NCBI GenBank assembly: GCA_023141075.1
Contig: JAGLKL010000011.1
Coordinates: forward strand, 1 to 14,176
Direction: 5' to 3'
Source: Alphaproteobacteria bacterium
Lineage (GTDB): Bacteria > Pseudomonadota > Alphaproteobacteria > Micavibrionales > Micavibrionaceae
Length of the DNA: 14,176 nt
Both the position numbers and the translations under genes were made by a program. Under the pieces are notes generated by a model. The model saw nothing but the letters and a program-made list of their open reading frames with translations, was not told the origin of the DNA and made no database searches. Of the stretch, positions 1-7,606 are shown in pieces (within the stretch, counting starts at the first letter, position 1; the number at the start of each line of letters is the position of its first letter).

Positions 1-1515
1 AATTTGCCGGGCAGCAAAACAATCTGGCAGGTCAAGAGGGGCAACACAACGCTAAGTCCGAGTGTGCCGGTCACGCTGATTTGGGATAACGGGCAGGGTG
101 TGCGTTTTATCCGGGCGATCAGCATGGATGAACAATATATGTTCCACGTCACGCAAAAAGTGATAAATAATTCCGGTAAAGATCTTTATCTGCATCCTTA
201 CGGCCTTATTTCACAAACAGACATCCCGGAAGAACCGGGTTCACGCAGTACATGGGTTTCTTACGAAGGGCCATTGGGTTTTATTGGCGGCACGCTTGAG
301 AAGGTCTCTTACGATGATCTCAATGAAACCCCGGCCAAGAAATTAGAAGCACAGCGCGGCTGGATATCTTTTTCCGATAAATATTGGCTCAGCGCCCTTA
401 TCCCGCAACAAGATGTATTGACCAAGTACCGTTTTAAGCTAACGCCGGATAGAAAAGACAAAAAGAACAATAAGTACCAGATCGATTTCACGGCCTCGGA
501 GATGCATATTCCAGATGGCGCAAGCACCATATATACACAGCATGTTTATGTAGGTGTCAAAAAAATACTGACTCTTGAAGAATATGGTAGCAAACAAAAC
601 ATCGACAAGTTTGACCTAGCCGTTGATTTTGGCTGGTTCTGGTTTTTTACCTATCCGTTCTTCCTGATGTTGCATTATTTAGGGATACTGATTGGCAATA
701 TGGGTTTTGCCATTCTGGTTCAGACTTTTATTCTGCGGATGGCTGTTTTCCCGCTGACCAACTTCTCATACCGTTCTTTTGCTAAGATGAAGGTAGTGTC
801 GCCTCTGATTCAGGATTTGCGTGATAAATACGGAGATGACAAGGAAAAGCTTCAGGCTGAAATCGTCGAGTTGTATCAGCGCGAAGGGGTCAACCCGATG
901 TCAGGGTGTTTGCCTATTCTAATCCAGATCCCGATCTTTTTCGCGTTCTATAAAATTCTCTTTACGACAATCGAGATTCGCCACGCCCCTTTTATCGGCT
1001 GGATTACCGACCTTTCCGCACCGGACCCCACCAGCATCTTTAACTTGTTCGGTCTTTTGGATATCGATGTTTCATTCTTGCCGCTTATTGGCGTTTGGCC
1101 GTGTTTGATGCTGGCGGCAACACTTATGCAAAGACAATTAAATCCGCCTCCGCAAGACAAAACACAACGTATGATTATGAACTTTTTTCCATTCTTCATT
1201 ACGTACATCATGGCGCGTTTTGCCTCGGGGCTTGTAGTTTACTGGGCATTTAGTGCGACGCTCTCAGTGCTCCAGCAAATGTTCATTATGCATCGTATGG
1301 GCGTTCCGATTTATATATTTGAAAAAAGCAAGGCTGAGAAAAAGCTGAATGAAGATCTTGATGAAGGGGCTCCCGGTGTTCATCCACTGGTCGAAATGGT
1401 CGAAGAGGAGGTAGAAAATGCGCTCTTTGGCAAAGACGAACAGGTATTGCCCCCTAAAGAGATCAAGCCACCAAAGCCTAAGAAGAAAAAGAAAAAGAAA
1501 AAGAAGAAAAAATAG
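1..1515 (+). CDS. yidC: YidC membrane protein insertase, 5' end outside the window
   Basis: YidC inserts and folds inner-membrane proteins, alone or with SecYEG. The frame is open from base 1, so the N-terminal membrane anchor and part of the periplasmic domain are missing. About 200 residues of the periplasmic beta-sandwich domain come first. The conserved 60KD_IMP core follows, with hydrophobic segments near residues 212-230, 233-252, 302-322, 355-375 and 395-425 of the visible part. The intramembrane arginine expected of the family is in FILRMAVFPLT (about residue 245). The cytoplasmic helical hairpin (SYRSFAKMKVVSPLIQ) and the GCLPILIQIPIFFAFYK motif are intact. After the core there is an acidic stretch and then a tail ending in 11 consecutive lysines, typical of extended YidC tails that contact ribosomes. 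engB follows after 15 bases, a common alphaproteobacterial arrangement. Identification is secure; only the start is unseen. Confidence 0.97.
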   Translation, partial: NLPGSKTIWQVKRGNTTLSPSVPVTLIWDNGQGVRFIRAISMDEQYMFHVTQKVINNSGKDLYLHPYGLISQTDIPEEPGSRSTWVSYEGPLGFIGGTLEKVSYDDLNETPAKKLEAQRGWISFSDKYWLSALIPQQDVLTKYRFKLTPDRKDKKNNKYQIDFTASEMHIPDGASTIYTQHVYVGVKKILTLEEYGSKQNIDKFDLAVDFGWFWFFTYPFFLMLHYLGILIGNMGFAILVQTFILRMAVFPLTNFSYRSFAKMKVVSPLIQDLRDKYGDDKEKLQAEIVELYQREGVNPMSGCLPILIQIPIFFAFYKILFTTIEIRHAPFIGWITDLSAPDPTSIFNLFGLLDIDVSFLPLIGVWPCLMLAATLMQRQLNPPPQDKTQRMIMNFFPFFITYIMARFASGLVVYWAFSATLSVLQQMFIMHRMGVPIYIFEKSKAEKKLNEDLDEGAPGVHPLVEMVEEEVENALFGKDEQVLPPKEIKPPKPKKKKKKKKKKK

Positions 1516-1530
1516 CAGGCAGGTGTAGCA

Positions 1531-2175
1531 ATGGAAGCCGAAGAATTCACAGACCGGCAATATGAACAGGCACGAAAAGTTTTTTCCGGCTCTTGTGATT
1601 TTATGCTCGGCGTGGCCTCATTAGCGCAGCTCCCTGAAGCTACTCTTCCGGAAATAGCCTTTGCGGGGCGCTCCAATGTTGGAAAATCTTCACTTCTTAA
1701 TGTCTTGACCGGACGTAAAAACTTGGCTCGAACCTCGAATACTCCGGGACGCACGCAAGAGCTGAATTACTTTAATTTAGGGAACTTACTATACATGGTC
1801 GATATGCCGGGCTATGGCTATGCAAAGGTCTCAAAAGAAAAAATCGCGGCTTGGACAAAACTAATCTTTGCTTACTTGCGCGGAAGACCGACTCTACGAT
1901 GCGTTTTTATTCTTGTCGATTCACGGCACGGATTAAAAAACAGTGACTTAAAGCTTATGTCTATGCTTGATGAAACAGGTGTATCCTACCGCATTATTTT
2001 GACCAAATGCGATAAAGTGAAAGACCAAGAGCTGGAAAAACTGGTTCTGAGCACAAAAGAGAGTGTAAAAAATCACCCCGCCTCATACCCCGACATCCTT
2101 ACCACCAGCAGCGTTAAGAAAATCGGTATTGAAGAACTGCAATGCGTCATCAACTCATATGGTATAATTTCCTAG
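1531..2175 (+). CDS. engB: EngB/YihA (YsxC) ribosome-biogenesis GTP-binding protein
   Basis: This is a small TRAFAC GTPase needed for late assembly of the large ribosomal subunit. All G motifs are visible in the 214-residue product: G1 GRSNVGKS (46-53), the switch I region TSNTPGRTQ (68-76), G3 DMPGYGYAKV (91-100), G4 TKCD (158-161) and G5 TSS (192-194). The length matches the family (about 195-220). The ATG at 1531 is preceded by an AGGCAGG-type ribosome-binding site just after the yidC stop, so yidC and engB are probably co-transcribed and both serve protein biogenesis. Nothing is unusual. Confidence 0.97.
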   Translation: MEAEEFTDRQYEQARKVFSGSCDFMLGVASLAQLPEATLPEIAFAGRSNVGKSSLLNVLTGRKNLARTSNTPGRTQELNYFNLGNLLYMVDMPGYGYAKVSKEKIAAWTKLIFAYLRGRPTLRCVFILVDSRHGLKNSDLKLMSMLDETGVSYRIILTKCDKVKDQELEKLVLSTKESVKNHPASYPDILTTSSVKKIGIEELQCVINSYGIIS

Positions 2176-2309
2176 GGTCTGAACTCATAGCATAGCCGTA
2201 GCTCCGGTGATGAAATTATACTTGTTTTCTTTTTGCTTCCGCCTACCTTATGATATATCGAATCGCTAGGTAATGCTAAAGTCTTTACTTTATTAAGGCA
2301 GGGGAAAAT
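2176..2309 (+). other. Intergenic spacer before rmuC
   Basis: This 134-base gap separates engB from rmuC. It is T-rich in the middle (2220-2240) and ends in a clear ribosome-binding site, CAGGGGA, about 6 bases before the rmuC ATG. No convincing terminator hairpin or well-matched -35/-10 pair was found, so whether rmuC has its own promoter is undecided. Confidence 0.5.
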
Positions 2310-3554
2310 ATGTTTGAAGGTGGAATATCCATTTATCTTGGTGGTGCGTTTGTTCTAGGGTCTGCACTTGGCGCGGTTGTTGTTTACATAGTGCAAATGC
2401 GGCACGTTATGGATTTGGAGCGTGGTAATGCGACGTTAAAAGCGCAAGAGCAGGCAAGTAAGGAAGCACTCGAAAAAGCCGGGGAGCTTCTGGATATGCG
2501 CTTTAAGGCTAGCGCACAAGAAGCCATGAAAAAAAACAATGAGCAATTTCTGCAACTTGCACAGGAACGCCTTAAAGGAGCGCAGGCTGACAGCGCCCAT
2601 GATCTTGAAAAACGCCAAAAAGCCATTGATGAGATGGTTAAACCCGTCCACGAGAACCTCAAAAATCTGTCCGCAGCCCTCGAACAGGTAAAAGGAACCG
2701 ATCAGGCGTTGAGCGAAGACTTAAGAAGTCTCAATCGCGAAACAGCCAAACTTGTTGGTGCGCTGCGCGATCCATCTGCGCAAGGCACATGGGGTGAGTA
2801 TATTCTTGAAGGTGTTCTAGATAAATCCGGCCTTATAAAAGAGTTACATTATGAAACACAAGCAAGCATTGAGAGTACATCAGGTCGTAAGCGTCCTGAT
2901 GTGATCGTCCATATGCAGGACGGTTTTAATATTATTATTGATGCTAAAGCACCCGTTAACAAATTTACTCAACGTCTCTCTGAAGACTTGAGCGAAGAAG
3001 AACATTTGACCATTATGAAAAATCTGGCGGCGCAGGTGCGGGATCATGTTAAGAAGCTTGGCGCAAAAAACTACTGGGAGAATGTTGAAAGCCCTGATTT
3101 TACGGTGTTGTTCCTGCCTTCTGAACATATTTATTCTATTGCCCTGCGTTCCGATATAAATCTCGTAGATTTTGCGGCAGATCACAATGTCATTATTGCC
3201 TCACCGACATTATTGATGAGCTTGTTACGTGTCGTAAGACTAAGCTGGCGTCAGATAGAGCTTGCCCAAAATGCGCAGGAAATCGCTGATCTTGGCTTTG
3301 ACCTGTATAAGCGTTTCTTAGCGTTCACTAATCATCTAGAAAAAATTGGCTCTAATTTGCAAAATGCCATGAAGGGATATGATGCGGCTGTCGGCTCGCT
3401 GGAACGCAAGGTTTTGCCCGCAGCGCGTAAATTTAAAGAATTACAGGCGGGCAAAGCCGGTATTGAAGATATCAATACGCCTCAGACAATCGAAGCACTT
3501 CCTCGCCAAATCTCACTAACGACCGAAGATGAGCAGCAGAAAAAACGCGCGTAA
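2310..3554 (+). CDS. rmuC: RmuC family DNA recombination protein
   Basis: RmuC proteins are membrane-anchored, coiled-coil proteins with a nuclease-like domain that limit DNA inversions at short inverted repeats. The 414-residue product starts with one N-terminal transmembrane segment (about 7-29). A long charged coiled coil follows (about 33-150). The RmuC core (about 150-365) contains GTWGEYILEGVLDKSGL and RPDVIVH...IIIDAKAP, which matches the PD-(D/E)XK-like pattern of the family. Length and domain order are normal. The ATG at 2310 is supported by the CAGGGGA site upstream. The molecular activity of RmuC is not well established, so the cellular role rests on family knowledge only. Confidence 0.95.
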   Translation: MFEGGISIYLGGAFVLGSALGAVVVYIVQMRHVMDLERGNATLKAQEQASKEALEKAGELLDMRFKASAQEAMKKNNEQFLQLAQERLKGAQADSAHDLEKRQKAIDEMVKPVHENLKNLSAALEQVKGTDQALSEDLRSLNRETAKLVGALRDPSAQGTWGEYILEGVLDKSGLIKELHYETQASIESTSGRKRPDVIVHMQDGFNIIIDAKAPVNKFTQRLSEDLSEEEHLTIMKNLAAQVRDHVKKLGAKNYWENVESPDFTVLFLPSEHIYSIALRSDINLVDFAADHNVIIASPTLLMSLLRVVRLSWRQIELAQNAQEIADLGFDLYKRFLAFTNHLEKIGSNLQNAMKGYDAAVGSLERKVLPAARKFKELQAGKAGIEDINTPQTIEALPRQISLTTEDEQQKKRA

Positions 3555-3595
3555 TGAATCACGCAACTGCATGTTGGTCATCACCGGAATTTCCC

Positions 3596-3624
3596 TTCCA
3601 TTTTATGCAAAGTCCTGCTATAGA
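3596..3624 (+). promoter_or_regulatory. Possible promoter for the que operon
   Basis: A TATAGA hexamer at 3619-3624 fits a -10 box, and TTCCAT at 3596-3601 is a weak -35 box 17 bases upstream. Transcription would start near 3631, only about 7 bases before the riboswitch aptamer, which is where a start would be expected. The -35 match is poor, so the call depends on position more than sequence. Confidence 0.4.
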
Positions 3625-3637
3625 TTCCTCGGAAAAA

Positions 3638-3676
3638 GTGGGTCGCAGCCTACCCCACATAAAAATAAAACAAGGG
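3638..3676 (+). promoter_or_regulatory. preQ1-I riboswitch controlling queC translation
   Basis: The segment reproduces the compact preQ1 class I aptamer. P1 is GTGGG (3638-3642) paired with CCCAC (3654-3658). Loop L1 is TCGCAG (3643-3648), and the presumed ligand-pairing cytosine is C3653. A long A-rich linker (3659-3670) is followed by CAAGGG (3671-3676). The order closely matches the translational preQ1-I riboswitch of Thermoanaerobacter tengcongensis as I remember it: CTGGG, TCGCAG, TAAC, CCCAG, A-rich tail, CAAGG. By analogy G3648 pairs with C3671 and C3646 with G3674, so the pseudoknot would mask the AAGGG ribosome-binding site of queC. preQ1 is the product of the operon's queF, so this is a direct end-product feedback switch at translation. 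The P1-L2 loop is one base longer and the tail three bases longer than in that reference. Confidence 0.9.
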
Positions 3677-3684
3677 TCATGGAC

Positions 3685-4398
3685 ATGATTAAGACATATG
3701 TCATCTGCTCGGGTGGATTGGATTCGGTGACACTGGCCTATAAAATTGCCAAATCCGATAGCCATGAGCTTGCCGGTTTGATTTCATTTGATTACGGACA
3801 GCGCCATAAAAAAGAGCTGGATTTCGCGACGCACGCAGCCAAATCCCTTGGCGTTTCTCATGAAATTATCGATATTTCCGCTGTTGGTACGCGGCTCTGC
3901 GGCTCTGCATTAACAGATGCCAAAAATATAGATGTGCCGGACGGGCATTATGCACAGGAGACGATGAAAGCAACTATAGTGCCTAATCGTAATGCGATTA
4001 TGCTCACCATTGCATATGGGATTGCTGCTGCCAATAATGCTGATGTTGTAGCAACAGCCGTGCATGGCGGAGACCATTTTATCTATCCTGATTGCCGTCC
4101 CGGTTTTATTAAAGCGTTCGAAGAAATGCAGAACCATGCTCTGGAGGATTATGCCGATATCGCTCTTTATGTGCCCTTTTTGAATAAAACCAAGGCTGAT
4201 ATTGTTGCAGAAGGGGCGCGGCTAAATGTTCCTTTTTCTGAGACTTGGTCGTGCTATAAGGGAAGTGATATCCATTGCGGATGTTGCGGCACATGTGTGG
4301 AGCGACGCGAGGCTTTTGATCTGGCCGGAGTGGATGACCCAACCGTTTATGATAACCTTACTTATTGGCTTGAGGCGGTGAAGAAAGGAGCTGCATAA
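3685..4398 (+). CDS. queC: QueC, 7-cyano-7-deazaguanine (preQ0) synthase
   Basis: QueC converts 7-carboxy-7-deazaguanine to preQ0 using ATP and ammonia, in the queuosine pathway. The PP-loop SGGLDS sits at residues 9-14. The C-terminal zinc site is the four-cysteine cluster in CYKGSDIHCGCCGTC, followed by ERREAF. I place the start at 3685, giving 237 residues, close to the usual 220-240. This ATG lies 8 bases after AAGGG (3672-3676), whereas the in-frame ATG at 3679 is only 2 bases from it. The reading frame is open back to 3529, but that would add about 50 non-homologous residues and would run through the riboswitch and into rmuC. The stop codon overlaps the queD ribosome-binding site, so queC and queD are tightly linked. 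Confidence 0.96.
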   Translation: MIKTYVICSGGLDSVTLAYKIAKSDSHELAGLISFDYGQRHKKELDFATHAAKSLGVSHEIIDISAVGTRLCGSALTDAKNIDVPDGHYAQETMKATIVPNRNAIMLTIAYGIAAANNADVVATAVHGGDHFIYPDCRPGFIKAFEEMQNHALEDYADIALYVPFLNKTKADIVAEGARLNVPFSETWSCYKGSDIHCGCCGTCVERREAFDLAGVDDPTVYDNLTYWLEAVKKGAA

Positions 4399-4403
4399 GG
4401 AAT

Positions 4404-4760
4404 ATGTTTACGATTTCAAAAGAATACCATTTCTCTGCTTCGCACCAGCTTTCCTGTCTGGGTGAAGATCATCCTTGTGCGCGATTGCACGGGCACAATT
4501 ATACTGTTGAGGTGGAGTTACAAAGCAAGGAACTCGGCTCTGTGGGTTTTGTGCGTGATTACCGTGAGTTGGATGCGCTGAAAATTTATATCGATGAAGT
4601 ATTCGACCACCGCCACATTAACGACGTGCTAGGCGATGATCGAGCCACAGCCGAGCATCTGGCCAAGCATTTTTATGACTGGTGTAAGAAAAAATGGCAG
4701 GAAGTAAGCGCCGTGCGTGTGCGAGAAACGCCAAAAACATGTGCAGAATATAGGCCTTAA
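4404..4760 (+). CDS. queD: QueD, 6-carboxy-5,6,7,8-tetrahydropterin synthase
   Basis: QueD turns dihydroneopterin triphosphate into 6-carboxytetrahydropterin, the first queuosine-specific step. The 118-residue product has the 6-pyruvoyl-tetrahydropterin synthase fold signature. Zinc ligands are H14, H29 and H31 (in SASHQ and RLHGHNY). The catalytic cysteine is C25, with D68/H69 in FDHRH and E108 in VRETPKTCAEY. The length is typical. TAAGGA, which includes the queC stop, provides the ribosome-binding site, and only 5 bases separate the two genes. The GTP cyclohydrolase (folE) that supplies the substrate is not in this window. Confidence 0.96.
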   Translation: MFTISKEYHFSASHQLSCLGEDHPCARLHGHNYTVEVELQSKELGSVGFVRDYRELDALKIYIDEVFDHRHINDVLGDDRATAEHLAKHFYDWCKKKWQEVSAVRVRETPKTCAEYRP

Positions 4761-4776
4761 AGTTTTTTGTTTTAAG

Positions 4777-4828
4777 AAGGAGCAAAATGCTAATTGACGC
4801 TACTTATTTTTATTTGAATTCCAGATAA
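4777..4828 (+). other. Stranded ribosome-binding site and start codon after queD (13-codon frame)
   Basis: An exact AAGGAG at 4777-4782 is followed 4 bases later by ATG at 4787. That frame closes after only 13 codons (TAA at 4826), in A/T-rich sequence. The signal is too good for so short a frame. The simplest reading is that it once served the next operon gene, queE, and was cut off when the RloAB cassette entered. A tiny leader peptide is the alternative. Confidence 0.5.
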
Positions 4829-4857
4829 TTGACTTTTTTGTAAAAAAAATACATAAT
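4829..4857 (+). promoter_or_regulatory. Sigma70-like promoter for the rloA-rloB pair
   Basis: TTGACT (4829-4834) and CATAAT (4852-4857) are separated by 17 bases, and each matches the consensus at five of six positions. The start of transcription would fall near 4864, about 20 bases before the rloA start codon and just upstream of its GAAGGGA ribosome-binding site. This would let the defence pair be expressed independently of the preQ1-controlled que promoter. It would also drive queE and the genes after it. Confidence 0.65.
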
Positions 4858-4882
4858 TCAGCTCTTATTTGAAGGGATAGCT

Positions 4883-6169
4883 ATGTTAGTATCATTTACA
4901 GTTAAAAATTATCGTTCATTTGCAGAAAGCCAAACCCTGTCTTTAGTATCGGGTGCCGGTGCAAAAAATAATGAACGTTTTTCCTTTGCTACATCCAACA
5001 CATTGGCTCCGAACCTACTGCGGTCTGCTTGTGTATTTGGTGCTAATGCATCAGGAAAATCATCCTTAGTAAAGGCAATAGACTTTTTTAAAAATTTTGT
5101 TATTTCCTCTGCAAAAAGTACACAGGAAGGCGAAGAAATTAAGGCCGAGCCTAATTTATTAGTTGGAGATTTTAAAAATCAGCCTTCTGAGTTCGAAGTG
5201 GTTTTTATCCATAAAGAATCCTTGTATCAATACGGCTTTTCAGTAGATAAAAACCGTGTTTGGGAGGAGTGGTTGTTTTCCAGACCAAATGCTCCAAAAT
5301 CGCGTACCAGAGAATTATTTCATAGGAAATTTAACCAAGATAACAATCAATACAAATGGGAAATAAATAATACTTATATCAAAGGCAAAAAAGAAATATG
5401 GAAACAAGCGACAAGGGGCAATGCCCTATTTTTATCACAGGCTGTGCAATTAAATGCAGAAGATTTAAAAGCCCCGTTTGAATGGATACAAAGGCATTTT
5501 CATACGATTGAATCACCGGATCATTTATCTTATGGATTTACAACTAAACAATGTGTTGAAAAGGGATGGAAAAACCGAGTGCTTAAATTATTGCAATCCG
5601 TTGATATTAAAATTTGTGACCTAGAAATTGAGACAAAAGAAGTTGATCTATCAGATTTACCTGATGAGATGCCTCAACACATTAAAGACGCTCTAAAAAT
5701 GAAAAATGAAAAAATTACAGCATTCAATATTTCGTCTTTACACAAAAACAGTGAAGGCGATTTGGTGTCATTGGACATTAATGATGAATCCGATGGAACC
5801 AATGCACTCTTTAAACTTGCGGGCCCTCTGTTTGATATGCTTGATGATGGGGACACATTAATAGTAGACGAACTGCATAATAGTTTGCATCCCCTCGCAC
5901 TTAAAGCTTTGATAAATTTATTTCACAATCCGGAAATAAACAAAAATAATGCGCAGCTTATCTTTACAAGCCATGAAACGTCCATTATGGCAAAGGATTT
6001 TATACATAAAGACCAGATATGGTTAGCAGAAAATAACAATGATGAGGGCACACAGCTTATTCCGCTCTCTGATTTTGATGTAAGAGACGTTAATAATTTC
6101 CAAAAAGCATATCTTGATGGGCGATATGGTGGTATCCCAAAAATAAGGGGATTTATTAATGGCGAATGA
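4883..6169 (+). CDS. rloA: RloA-like AAA15 family ATPase (AbiLi-like defence ATPase)
   Basis: This 428-residue protein is an ABC/SMC-type ATPase of the AAA15/AAA21 group (Pfam AAA_15 type). It starts with the characteristic MLVSFTVKNYRSFAESQTLSL. Walker A is GANASGKSS (53-61), an ABC-signature-like SDGT is at 303-306, Walker B is TLIVDEL (D329, E330), and the H-loop is in FTSHETS (H364). All catalytic elements are intact. Such ATPases occur with RloB in restriction-modification islands and as AbiLi in the lactococcal AbiL abortive-infection system, where they are thought to sense infection and control the partner effector. GAAGGGA lies 6 bases before the ATG. The gene is more A/T rich than the que genes (13 of 60 bases are G or C at 5341-5400, against 32 of 60 in queE at 7021-7080), in keeping with horizontal acquisition. 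The substrate and trigger are unknown. Confidence 0.88.
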   Translation: MLVSFTVKNYRSFAESQTLSLVSGAGAKNNERFSFATSNTLAPNLLRSACVFGANASGKSSLVKAIDFFKNFVISSAKSTQEGEEIKAEPNLLVGDFKNQPSEFEVVFIHKESLYQYGFSVDKNRVWEEWLFSRPNAPKSRTRELFHRKFNQDNNQYKWEINNTYIKGKKEIWKQATRGNALFLSQAVQLNAEDLKAPFEWIQRHFHTIESPDHLSYGFTTKQCVEKGWKNRVLKLLQSVDIKICDLEIETKEVDLSDLPDEMPQHIKDALKMKNEKITAFNISSLHKNSEGDLVSLDINDESDGTNALFKLAGPLFDMLDDGDTLIVDELHNSLHPLALKALINLFHNPEINKNNAQLIFTSHETSIMAKDFIHKDQIWLAENNNDEGTQLIPLSDFDVRDVNNFQKAYLDGRYGGIPKIRGFINGE

Positions 6170-6851
6170 TAAATTTCATAATAAGCGTAAGGCTAAAGAA
6201 AAAGCAGACTTTAAGCGTAAAGAAGCCAGTCTCGAAGTACCGAAAAGGGTTTTGATTATATGCGAGGACTCAGTATCGGCACCGAACTATTTTGAACGCC
6301 TATTTAAACATTTTGACTTAACTACTGCTGAGATAATAGTTTGTGGCGGAGAATGTGATTCTGCTCCATCTAGTGTTGTGAAATATGGAGAAGACTATCT
6401 TGAGCAAGACGATGATTTTGAATATGTGTTTTTTGTCTTTGATAGGGATACACACGAAACATATGATAGTGCCTTAGCAAAAATTGCGGGATTAAACAAA
6501 AAAAGGGAATATAAATTAACTTCAATTCAAGCAATTACTTCCAACCCATGCTTTGAACTATGGTTAAAACTGCATTTTGATGGTTCAACCAAACCATATC
6601 ATGAGGGTAAGAAAAGTCCTGCTAATTCACTGATAGATGATCTGAAGAAAATCAAAGCTTTTAAAGATTACTCAAAGGATAGTAAGTGCATCTATTTTGA
6701 TGATATAAAAGATCATATAGACACCGCCATAAAAAATGCAAAATCACTGATACAGGACGGCATAGGTACAGGAGGTGATAAGCACCATGCTAATCCATCC
6801 ACCCTCATACATGAACTTATCGTTGTCTTAAGAGATGAAATTAAAACTTAA
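6159..6851 (+). CDS. rloB: RloB-like Toprim-fold protein (AbiLii-like defence effector)
   Basis: This 230-residue protein matches the RloB family. A basic N-terminal tail rich in K/R (1-30) is followed by a Toprim-like core: KRVLIICEDSVSAPNYFERL with acidic E36, then YVFFVFDRDTHE with D95 and D97, then SNPCFELWLKLHF (128-140), a family hallmark. The acidic residues are spaced as in metal-dependent Toprim nucleases, so nuclease activity is plausible but not proven for RloB. It overlaps rloA by 11 bases, with AAGGGGA inside the rloA end serving as ribosome-binding site, which indicates a fixed two-gene module. Its TAA stop shares one base with the queE ATG (TAATG at 6849-6853). PARIS systems pair a similar ATPase with a different Toprim protein, but the hallmarks here favour RloB/AbiLii. 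Confidence 0.87.
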   Translation: MANDKFHNKRKAKEKADFKRKEASLEVPKRVLIICEDSVSAPNYFERLFKHFDLTTAEIIVCGGECDSAPSSVVKYGEDYLEQDDDFEYVFFVFDRDTHETYDSALAKIAGLNKKREYKLTSIQAITSNPCFELWLKLHFDGSTKPYHEGKKSPANSLIDDLKKIKAFKDYSKDSKCIYFDDIKDHIDTAIKNAKSLIQDGIGTGGDKHHANPSTLIHELIVVLRDEIKT

Positions 6852-7603
6852 TGCCCCGTGACAACATAAAAATTTGTGAAATATTCGGCCCTACTGTGCA
6901 GGGCGAGGGCGCATTGATCGGTCAACCAACAGTATTTGTGCGCACCGGAGGGTGTGATTACCGCTGTAAATGGTGTGACACGCTGCATGCGGTGGAAAGT
7001 AAATATCGCGATCAATGGATACCCATGAATGCGGCACAAATTTTTGCCCGCATTGAGGTGCTTTCGGGTGGAGTGCCGATCATGGTTACTCTTTCAGGCG
7101 GAAATCCGGCGATACAGCCCTTAGAACCTTTGATTAATCTTGGTCATGAGAAGGGCTATCACTTTGCTTTGGAGACACAGGGATCAATGCCCCGAGAGTG
7201 GTTTAGTGCACTAGACGTTCTCACCCTTTCTCCCAAACCCCCCAGCAGCGGGATGGAAACAGATTGGCACAAACTGGATGAATGCGTGAAAATGGCCGCT
7301 AAAGGTGAAAGGCCTACTCTAAGCGTGTTGAAAATTATTATCGGTGATATGAAGGATTATGCCTATGCGCGAGCGTGTTCGGATCGTTATCCCGACCTGC
7401 CTGTTTACCTGCAACCCCTGAATAAGCAACCTGAAGATGGGCGCGGTAAGACAGAGGAGGGCGAGAATATAACGCGTGAGCGTGATGAAATATTGGAGCG
7501 CACGTGCTGGCTGGTTGATTTTGTGAAACGGGATCGCTGGTATAAAGCGACCGTCCTACCACAATTACACGTCCTGCTTTGGGGCGATAAAAGGGGGATT
7601 TAG
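6851..7603 (+). CDS. queE: QueE, 7-carboxy-7-deazaguanine synthase (radical SAM)
   Basis: QueE rearranges 6-carboxytetrahydropterin to 7-carboxy-7-deazaguanine using SAM and a 4Fe-4S cluster. The CxxxCxxC motif is GCDYRCKWCDT (C35, C39, C42), after EIFGPTVQGEG at 10-20. The SAM-binding TLSGGNP and the C-terminal LPQLHVLLWGDKRG are also intact. The length of 250 residues is normal. The start codon overlaps the rloB stop and has no good ribosome-binding site (only AGAG more than 10 bases away), so translation now probably depends on coupling to rloB. The base composition returns to that of queC/queD. The gene ends in TAG, and the same frame stays open for a further 55 codons beyond it. Confidence 0.95.
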   Translation: MPRDNIKICEIFGPTVQGEGALIGQPTVFVRTGGCDYRCKWCDTLHAVESKYRDQWIPMNAAQIFARIEVLSGGVPIMVTLSGGNPAIQPLEPLINLGHEKGYHFALETQGSMPREWFSALDVLTLSPKPPSSGMETDWHKLDECVKMAAKGERPTLSVLKIIIGDMKDYAYARACSDRYPDLPVYLQPLNKQPEDGRGKTEEGENITRERDEILERTCWLVDFVKRDRWYKATVLPQLHVLLWGDKRGI

Positions 7604-7606
7604 GAT

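Noticed and set aside
1264..1754. Minus-strand frames rich in F/L opposite the yidC end
   Set aside because: They are the complement of the polylysine codons, which reads as phenylalanine and leucine, and overlap two secure genes.
3679..3681. ATG 3679 as the queC start
   Set aside because: It lies only 2 bases after AAGGG; ATG 3685 has the proper 8-base spacing and gives the normal MIKTYVICSGG start.
3529..3684. Extended N-terminus for queC starting at 3529
   Set aside because: It would overlap rmuC, run through the riboswitch and add about 50 residues unlike QueC; the ribosome-binding site AAGGG fits ATG 3685.
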